A DNA stretch of 64,000 nucleotides, taken from the NCBI RefSeq assembly GCF_027531815.1, contig NZ_JAPZSK010000006.1, positions 620,001 through 684,000 of the forward strand. The letters run 5' to 3'. This document shows positions 58,730 to 64,000 of the stretch, in pieces; the stretch's first letter is position 1; each line of letters opens with the position of its first letter. This DNA is from Gemmatimonas sp. GTDB taxonomy: Bacteria; Gemmatimonadota; Gemmatimonadetes; Gemmatimonadales; Gemmatimonadaceae. Made by a program: the position numbers and the translations under genes. Below the pieces are notes generated by a model. That model had not been told where the DNA came from. It was given only the letters and a program-made list of their open reading frames with translations, and searched no databases.

Positions 58730-59730
58730 GCCGGTGGCTCGCCCTCGCGCCCCGTGATCGGCGTGCGCTGCTGCTGGGTGGCGCCGTGGCGCTTGTGGCG
58801 GTGGTCCTCTCACTCATCGTGCGGCCATCGCTCGGGCGGCGTGCGCTGCTGGCCGACCAGAGGGACGCCGAGCAGTCGCTGCTGACGCGTGAACGGGCCG
58901 CCCTGGCAACAGCTAACGATAGCGGTACGATGCGTGTCGGCGGCGCCGCGGCCGCGGCCGCGGACGACCCCATGTCGCGCCTCTTCGTGGGCAGCGACGA
59001 CATTGCCGCGTCGGCGGCCTTTGCTGAGCATGTGGAGGCGCTGGCCACCACGCACGATGTGTGGCTGCAACTCGTTTCCAATCGCGCGGCGGCGCCGGCC
59101 GAGGCGCAGTTGCGCACGCTGCGAGTCGACATTCGCGCGGAGAGCGACGTGGCCGGCGTGCTTGGGTTTCTCGAGGCGCTCGAGCACGGGCCGCGCCTGG
59201 TGCGCGTGGAGCAGTTGGAACTCGCGCCCGGCAGCGGCGCCGACGACGACGGCACGGCCCCGCTGCTCCTCACGGCGACACTCACGGCATTCGCGGTAAC
59301 GTCGGCGGTACCATCGGCCACCTCGCTGGACGCGACGTCCGCGGCGCCGTTCCGTACGCCGGTCGTGGATGCCCTGGCGGTGCTCGCGCGCGACCCGTTC
59401 TCCCCCGAACGCCGCGCCCCGGATGTCCGCTATCAGCCCCCACGCGCCGATGCCGAATACGTCGAGCGGGGCGCCGACGCCGCCTTGCCGATCGACGAGC
59501 CCGTGTCGATGACGATGCCGGTGGTGCACGGCACCGCCGCTGATGCCAGTGGCGCGGCGTTCGCCATGTGTGCACTCGGTGACGGACCGGTCGTGGTGCT
59601 GCGCGCTGGTGATAGCCTGGGTCCGTTCACGGTGCTCTCCATCGAACGGGCGCGCGTGCAGTTTCGTGATGCGTCAGGACGACGACACTTGATCGAGGCC
59701 ATAGCCTCCCCTGAGGGAACCGTACGATGA
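58726..59730 (+). CDS. GspM/PilO-like protein fused to a GspC/PilP-like C-terminal domain
   Basis: A 334-residue protein. One membrane helix is at about 13-33 (RALLLGGAVALVAVVLSLIV) with a short cytoplasmic start. A coiled region (LLADQRDAEQSLLTRERAAL) leads to a ferredoxin-like domain at about 92-190 (AFAEHVEALATTHDVWLQLV, TLRVDIRAESDVAGVLGFLE), as in GspM/PilO. A linker with ARDPFSPERRAPDVRYQPPR precedes a small beta domain at about 275-325 (FAMCALGDGPVVVLRAGDSL, GPFTVLSIERARVQFRDASG), which resembles the homology region of GspC and PilP that contacts the secretin. Since the operon has no gspC, this protein may do both jobs. It overlaps gspL and gspD in ATGA. Confidence 0.8.
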   Translation: MSRWLALAPRDRRALLLGGAVALVAVVLSLIVRPSLGRRALLADQRDAEQSLLTRERAALATANDSGTMRVGGAAAAAADDPMSRLFVGSDDIAASAAFAEHVEALATTHDVWLQLVSNRAAAPAEAQLRTLRVDIRAESDVAGVLGFLEALEHGPRLVRVEQLELAPGSGADDDGTAPLLLTATLTAFAVTSAVPSATSLDATSAAPFRTPVVDALAVLARDPFSPERRAPDVRYQPPRADAEYVERGADAALPIDEPVSMTMPVVHGTAADASGAAFAMCALGDGPVVVLRAGDSLGPFTVLSIERARVQFRDASGRRHLIEAIASPEGTVR

Positions 59731-61415
59731 CTGCTGCGCCACTCGTTCACCCTCTCCGACGGCGTGGAGCCGCGACCCGTGCGCGCATGGGCGTGGCGGC
59801 GTGTGCCGTTGCGTGGAGTCTCGCCCTGCCCGGGGTGGGGCAGGCACAGCGCGGCAGCGGGCGCGACACCGCCATCGTGCGCAAGGCGCCGGACGGCGTG
59901 GTGCTCGACTTCGTGGAGCAGGAGGTGTCGGTGGTGCTGCGCGCCATTGCCGAAGCGGCCGGGCTGAGCGTGACGCTCAGCAACATGCCCGACGAGCGCG
60001 TCACCCTCCGCCTGCAGACACCGCTCACGCGCGAAGCCGCCCTCGACGCCATGCGTGCAGTGGCGGCCGGCCACGACATCACCATGCAGGAGGGCAGCGC
60101 GGTCGTGCGTTTCGTTGGGGCGCCGCGGGTGATCCCCGGTGCACGCGCTGCCGAGCGCACCCTCAACCTGTATACACTGCGGTTGCGCCACACCACGGCG
60201 GCCGCCATTGCTCCGCTGCTCATGAACGTGCTGACCGGCAGCGGCAGCACCGGCGGGGGCGGTCGCAACGCCTCGTCGGCCATCGGGCGCATTCAAGGGG
60301 TACAGCGTGGCGCCGGCGGCGTGCCCCCCGCGGCCCCGGCCGACAACACCGGCAGCATGGGCCGAACGGGAGGCGTCGACACGGGCGTACCCGTGGCGCT
60401 GCGCGATGCCAGCGGGGCGGTGTTCGGTCAGCAGGTCGCCGTCGGCTCTGGAAGCGCGTCCTTCTCCGATATCCGCATTGTCGCCGATGATGCCACCAAC
60501 TCGCTGGTGGTGCGCGCCACCCCCGAGGATTTCCAGGCGGTGCAGCAGCTCGTGCAGACGCTGGACCTGCGGCCGTTGCAGGTACTCATCGAGGTCACCA
60601 TCGCGCAGGTCGAGCGCAGCGGTGACCTGTCGCTGGGCGTCTCCGGTGTGGCTTCGAATACCCGCGGGCGCGCCGCCGGCGACACGCTGGGACGCCTCCC
60701 CCTCGCGGGCACGCCGCGCGACTTCGTGGCGATGATCACCGGTGGGCGTGGCACGGTAAACTTCGATCTCGCGATCAATGCGCTGCAGACGCGCGGCAAC
60801 GTCCGCCTGCTCGCGCTGCCGGTGCTCATTGCGCAGAACAATCGCGAGGCGGTGCTCAACGTGGGCTCGAGCGTGCCCTTCGTGCAGGTCTCCCAGCAGG
60901 GAGGCTTCGATCCGCGCGCACTCGTCCAGACGGTGCAGTACCTGCCGGTGGGCAAGCAGCTCACCATCACCCCCACCATCAACGCCGATGGGTACGTGAA
61001 CATGGAGGTGGTGCAGACCAATGACGACGTCTCCAGCAACCTGCTCTTCAACGCCCCCATCATCAATCAACGCCAGGCGCAGACGGCCGTGTTCGTGCGC
61101 AGCGGTCAGACGACCGTCATTGGCGGACTCTCCGACAATACGGAGGACGTGTCCAGCTCGGGCATTCCGTTCCTGAGTCGCATCCCCTTCCTGGGGTCGC
61201 TCTTCGGCAACACCAAGCGCAGCACCCGCACCACCGAGCTGTTCCTCTTCCTCACGCCGCACATCGTGTCGAGCGACGAGGACGTGGACCGGTTGCGCGA
61301 GCAGGTGCGCAACGGGACGCCGCTGCTCAAGGATGTGCCCGTGGAGGGACGCCTCAAGCCGCGTCCCGATTCCTCGGCCGTGCGCCCCCCTGGAATGCCG
61401 GAGTCGCCGCGGTGA
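59727..61415 (+). CDS. gspD: Type II secretion outer-membrane secretin GspD
   Basis: A 562-residue secretin forming the outer-membrane channel. A signal peptide ends near residue 40 (AWSLALPGVGQA). An N0 domain at about 52-128 (LDFVEQEVSVVLRAIAEAAG) is followed by N-type domains (LNLYTLRLRHTTAAAIAPLL, IVADDATNSLVVRATPEDFQ) separated by a Gly/Ser-rich loop at about 168-230. The secretin core contains VRLLALPVLIAQNNREAVLN, VPFVQVSQQG and the signature SGIPFLSRIPFLGSLFGNTK, ending ELFLFLTPHIV. It is shorter than Escherichia coli GspD (about 650) and has fewer N domains. No lipobox or pilotin gene is seen. It overlaps the ATPase gene in GTGA. Confidence 0.95.
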   Translation: MTAAPLVHPLRRRGAATRARMGVAACAVAWSLALPGVGQAQRGSGRDTAIVRKAPDGVVLDFVEQEVSVVLRAIAEAAGLSVTLSNMPDERVTLRLQTPLTREAALDAMRAVAAGHDITMQEGSAVVRFVGAPRVIPGARAAERTLNLYTLRLRHTTAAAIAPLLMNVLTGSGSTGGGGRNASSAIGRIQGVQRGAGGVPPAAPADNTGSMGRTGGVDTGVPVALRDASGAVFGQQVAVGSGSASFSDIRIVADDATNSLVVRATPEDFQAVQQLVQTLDLRPLQVLIEVTIAQVERSGDLSLGVSGVASNTRGRAAGDTLGRLPLAGTPRDFVAMITGGRGTVNFDLAINALQTRGNVRLLALPVLIAQNNREAVLNVGSSVPFVQVSQQGGFDPRALVQTVQYLPVGKQLTITPTINADGYVNMEVVQTNDDVSSNLLFNAPIINQRQAQTAVFVRSGQTTVIGGLSDNTEDVSSSGIPFLSRIPFLGSLFGNTKRSTRTTELFLFLTPHIVSSDEDVDRLREQVRNGTPLLKDVPVEGRLKPRPDSSAVRPPGMPESPR

Positions 61416-62956
61416 CGTTGCCGGGCGCCGGACCCGTGGTGGCCGCACGCGAGCTGCGGCCGGCAGCGGAACTCGATGCCGTGCGTCGCGTGGGGGCGCC
61501 GTTGCCCGCCGAGTGGCTGGAGCAGCACGGCGTGCTCCCGCTGCGCCTCGACGATGAGGCGCTGCAGGTGGGGACGTGGCTCGAGACGCCCGCCCCCCTG
61601 GTGCTCGACGAGCTGCGCCTGCGCTTTGGTGCGTCGATCACCCTGCTCCGCTACGAGGAGGCACCGCTGCGCAGCGCCATCCGCCGGGTGTACGCGCAGG
61701 AATCGAGCACCGCGGAGGGGGTCATTGCGGGGCTCGGCGGTCCGGCGGCCAACGGCCGTGGTGCGGAACTGGCCCTCGACGATCTCGTGCACCTGGCCAA
61801 CGAAGCTCCGGTGGTGCGCCTGGTGAACCTGCTCATTCTGGAGGCGCTCGACGCGCGCGCCTCCGACGTGCACCTGGAGGCGTTCGCCGACGGGCTGCGC
61901 GTGCGCTATCGCGTGGACGGCGTGCTGCAGCCCGCGCCGTCGCCGCCGGCCCAGCTCACAGCCGCCGTGATCAGCCGTCTCAAGATCATGGCGGAGCTGG
62001 ACATCGCCGAGCGTCGGCTGCCGCAGGACGGGCGCATCCGGCTGCGGTTGCAGGATCGCACGGTCGATGTGCGCGTGGCCACGGCCCCCACATTGCACGG
62101 GGAGAGTGTCGTGCTGCGCCTGCTCGATCGCGAGCGCGGCCGGCGTTCGCTCGCCGACATGGGTATGGGCGGTGACACGCTGGCCCGTTTCTCCAGCATC
62201 ATTGGGCGCACCCACGGCATCGTGCTCGTCACCGGCCCCACCGGCTCGGGCAAGACCACGACGCTGTACGGCGCCATCGATGTGTTGCGCACGGGCCGCG
62301 AGAAGATCGTCACGGTGGAAGATCCCATCGAGTACGAGTTGCCCGGTGTGCCGCAGGTGCCGGTGAACGACAAGGTGGGGGTGACCTTTGCGTCCACGTT
62401 GCGCGCGCTGCTGCGGCAGGATCCGGACATCTTGCTCGTGGGAGAAATCCGGGACGCGGAGACGGCGCAGGTGGCCACGCAGGCGGCCCTCACCGGCCAC
62501 CTCGTGCTCAGCACGCTGCACACCAACGACGCGCCCAGTGCCATTACGCGCCTGCTCGACCTGGGCGTGGCGCCTTATCTGGTGGCCAGCACCGTGGAGG
62601 CCGTGCTCGCACAGCGATTGGTGCGGGTACTCTGTCCTCACTGTCGTCGCGAGGCCGACCCCGAGCCGGCCCAGGTGCAGCGGCTGGGGCCACTCGCGTT
62701 GCCGCTCACGCGGGTCTGGCGTGCGGTCGGGTGCCCCCAGTGCCGTGATACCGGCTATCGCGGCCGTCAGGGCGTCTTCGAGCTGCTGGTAATGAGCGAG
62801 CCGCTGCGGGAACTCACGCAGGTGCCTGCGAGTGGTGAGCAGGTGCGCGCGGTGGCGCTGCAGGAAGGCATGCACACGCTGCGCGACGATGGCATACGCC
62901 TCGTGCGTGCCGGCGTCACCTCGCTCGAGGAAGTGCTGCGCGTCACGTCGGGCTGA
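61412..62956 (+). CDS. gspE: Type II secretion ATPase GspE
   Basis: A 514-residue cytoplasmic secretion ATPase that drives the pseudopilus. The N-terminal domain (about 1-120) is followed by N2E and the ATPase core. Visible motifs are Walker A GPTGSGKT (275-282), the Asp box TVEDPIEYELPGV, Walker B DILLVGEIRD (339-348) and the His box TGHLVLSTLHTNDA. The tetracysteine zinc motif is intact (CPHC, then CPQC with the DTGYRGRQGVFEL segment), as in GspE and PilB. The start is a GTG overlapping the gspD stop. It is the last gene of the operon and is followed by a palindrome-rich gap. Confidence 0.95.
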   Translation: MTLPGAGPVVAARELRPAAELDAVRRVGAPLPAEWLEQHGVLPLRLDDEALQVGTWLETPAPLVLDELRLRFGASITLLRYEEAPLRSAIRRVYAQESSTAEGVIAGLGGPAANGRGAELALDDLVHLANEAPVVRLVNLLILEALDARASDVHLEAFADGLRVRYRVDGVLQPAPSPPAQLTAAVISRLKIMAELDIAERRLPQDGRIRLRLQDRTVDVRVATAPTLHGESVVLRLLDRERGRRSLADMGMGGDTLARFSSIIGRTHGIVLVTGPTGSGKTTTLYGAIDVLRTGREKIVTVEDPIEYELPGVPQVPVNDKVGVTFASTLRALLRQDPDILLVGEIRDAETAQVATQAALTGHLVLSTLHTNDAPSAITRLLDLGVAPYLVASTVEAVLAQRLVRVLCPHCRREADPEPAQVQRLGPLALPLTRVWRAVGCPQCRDTGYRGRQGVFELLVMSEPLRELTQVPASGEQVRAVALQEGMHTLRDDGIRLVRAGVTSLEEVLRVTSG

Positions 62957-63135
62957 GCGAACGGAGAGACGTTGCGCGCGTGCGCTGGCGTGACGCCGCG
63001 CGCACCAACCGTCACGACGTCGGCGCAGCACGACACGCTGTGTGACCTGTCGCACAGTGCGACGTTGCGGGCGGTGCACGGAATCGTGAGCATGACGCGA
63101 GTGGTATGCCCGTGTCTGCTTCCTTCACAATTCCC
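62957..63135. other. Intergenic gap with overlapping palindromes
   Basis: This gap after gspE contains two overlapping inverted repeats. CTGTGTGACCTGTCGCACAG at 63038-63057 is 9-2-9 with one G-T wobble. GTCGCACAGTGCGAC at 63049-63063 is a perfect 7-1-7. An earlier stem, TGCGCGCG facing CGCGCGCA, lies near 62976-63007. The first stem could end the secretion operon, and the palindromes could be an operator for the outer-membrane gene that follows. Confidence 0.45.
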
Positions 63136-63903
63136 ATGTCCTCACCCTTGCGCGCTGCGTGGCGAACGAGCCGGTGGCTGCTGCTCATCAGTGTGGCGGC
63201 GTCTGCGCTTCCGTCGCAGTCATCGCCCCGCCCTGCAGTCGTCCCGGCGGCATCTCCTGCGAAGGCCCCCGCGAACACTGCGACGAGCGCTCCTGCGAAA
63301 GCACCTGCCGCAGCGCCAGCGGTCGCTCCGTCCTCTCCCACCTCGGCACCCGTATCGGCGCCCACCGAGCCCACAGTGCGCGGCGCGATCGCGCACCTCG
63401 CCACCAAGCACGGAGCGTGGATGTCGATCGGAGGCAGTCGCGGTGGCGCCGACCTCTTTTGCGACGTGTGCACGCAGGATCCCACGTATGGATGGGGGCT
63501 GCACGCAAGTGCCGGACTCCGGCTCGCGCCATCCTTGCTGCTGGGGGTCGAAACCGTCGGATGGTTCGACGTGTTCGGCGAGGCGGATCGCACCGTGCGC
63601 AGCACCACCGTGCTGCTGCGCAGCTATGCGTTCGGCCGCACGCGTCCGTTTCTCCAGGGCGGCGCCGGCGTGGCGCGCTATCGCGTGAGCGACGGCAACG
63701 CGGGGTTCCGCACCCAGTCGCCGGCACTCACGGTTGGCATTGGTCACGATTGGCGCATCGGCTCGGCAACGGTCACGCCCCATCTCGACGCGATCGTGTC
63801 GGTGGGCGGCGAGTTGCAGAGCGCACGCACCGACAATGCCATCGACCCCAACGCGCGCCTGGCGCTCATTCGCACGGGGTTCGCGCTATCGTGGTTTCGC
63901 TGA
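63136..63903 (+). CDS. Predicted outer-membrane beta-barrel protein
   Basis: A 255-residue exported protein taken from the ATG at 63136; an in-frame ATG at 63106 would add ten residues. The signal region (TSRWLLLISVAASALPSQ) is followed by a Pro/Ala/Lys-rich linker to about residue 85 (AKAPANTATSAPAKAPAAAP). The barrel of about eight strands comes next: WGLHASAGLRLAPSLLLGVE, STTVLLRSYAFGRTRPFLQG, GAGVARYRV, ALTVGIGHDWRIG and FALSWFR at the end. Two Cys in LFCDVCTQDP may form a disulfide. The layout suggests a small OmpA/OmpW-like barrel tethered by a flexible linker. Function is unknown. Confidence 0.72.
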   Translation: MSSPLRAAWRTSRWLLLISVAASALPSQSSPRPAVVPAASPAKAPANTATSAPAKAPAAAPAVAPSSPTSAPVSAPTEPTVRGAIAHLATKHGAWMSIGGSRGGADLFCDVCTQDPTYGWGLHASAGLRLAPSLLLGVETVGWFDVFGEADRTVRSTTVLLRSYAFGRTRPFLQGGAGVARYRVSDGNAGFRTQSPALTVGIGHDWRIGSATVTPHLDAIVSVGGELQSARTDNAIDPNARLALIRTGFALSWFR

Positions 63904-63923
63904 TCACTTCCGGAGAACATCGT

Positions 63924-64000
63924 ATGCGCACAGCCTTTGTTTATCGCCCCGCGCTTGCGGGGCTGCTGATCGTGGCCACCTTGGCGGCGTGCAGCGGCGC
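63924..64000 (+). CDS. Predicted lipoprotein, N-terminal part only (cut by window edge)
   Basis: The ATG at 63924, with GGAG nine bases upstream, starts a signal peptide with lipobox LAAC (PALAGLLIVATLAACSG). Only 25 codons are inside the window, so the mature protein is not visible. It starts 20 bp after the outer-membrane barrel gene on the same strand and is probably co-transcribed with it. Confidence 0.72.
   Translation, partial: MRTAFVYRPALAGLLIVATLAACSG

Noticed and set aside
1..64000. tRNA, rRNA, insertion sequence, prophage or integron features
   Set aside because: No cloverleaf, rRNA-like segment, transposase, integrase or phage structural protein was recognised on either strand. 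Weak RNA genes without conserved sequence could still be missed by eye.

Overview
The window looks like chromosomal DNA from a high-GC, diderm, soil-type bacterium, most probably a member of the Gemmatimonadota. That placement is an inference from gene content: a SusC/SusD-type pair, several TonB-dependent receptors with carboxypeptidase-regulatory-like N-termini, a sortilin/VPS10-type BNR-repeat protein, DUF5916, beta-propeller amidohydrolases, a DUF1501/DUF1800 pair and many predicted lipoproteins, all in very GC-rich sequence. No rRNA, tRNA, CRISPR array, insertion sequence, integrase or phage gene was seen. The DNA reads as ordinary, densely packed chromosome with a strong export and outer-membrane flavour.

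Layout. 1-10.3 kb holds two APC-type amino-acid permeases (the first cut by the window edge), an amidase, a YfhO-type membrane protein and a large secreted propeller-amidohydrolase. 10.6-14.7 kb is a SusC/SusD-like pair ending at a strong bidirectional hairpin. 14.8-21.6 kb (minus strand) is a surface-signalling block: ECF sigma factor, FecR-like anti-sigma factor and a TonB receptor with an STN signalling domain, joined by ATGA and GTGA overlaps, followed by a second TonB receptor. Upstream on the same strand lie a glutathione peroxidase and an AlkC-like DNA glycosylase. 23.5-30.2 kb carries small secreted and membrane proteins, a DUF5916 protein and a VPS10/BNR-repeat protein. 30.2-36.3 kb is a minus-strand run: YccF, type II NADH dehydrogenase behind a perfect Rex-like operator, hydrolases and an LVIVD-repeat lipoprotein. 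36.6-42.7 kb has a secreted protein, a metallo-beta-lactamase-fold lipoprotein, an amidohydrolase and RecQ. 42.7-48.3 kb has a FecA-like receptor directly behind a Fur-box-like sequence, a VOC protein, a gamma-glutamyltransferase and a divergent XRE regulator/membrane-protein pair. 48.3-53.0 kb has an isolated ProC C-terminal domain, a DUF4256 protein, overlapping divergent lipoprotein and cupredoxin genes, and the DUF1501/DUF1800 pair.

53.3-63.0 kb is a compact ten-gene type II secretion operon in the order G-F-H-I-J-K-L-M-D-E. Seven junctions overlap by four bases (ATGA or GTGA). No separate gspC is present. The gene in the gspM place encodes a GspM/PilO-like N-terminal half followed by a C-terminal half that resembles the GspC/PilP periplasmic domain, so the missing function may be supplied by a fusion. 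No prepilin peptidase gene is in the window. The right edge holds an outer-membrane barrel protein and the first 25 codons of a lipoprotein.

The most useful observations are the GspM-GspC-like fusion, the Rex-like operator at ndh, the Fur-like box at the FecA-type receptor, the stand-alone ProC dimerisation domain with its own ribosome binding site, short tandem duplications that copy the stop codons of three separate genes, two large imperfect intergenic palindromes, and a pair of TCACGTGA palindromes upstream of the secretion operon.
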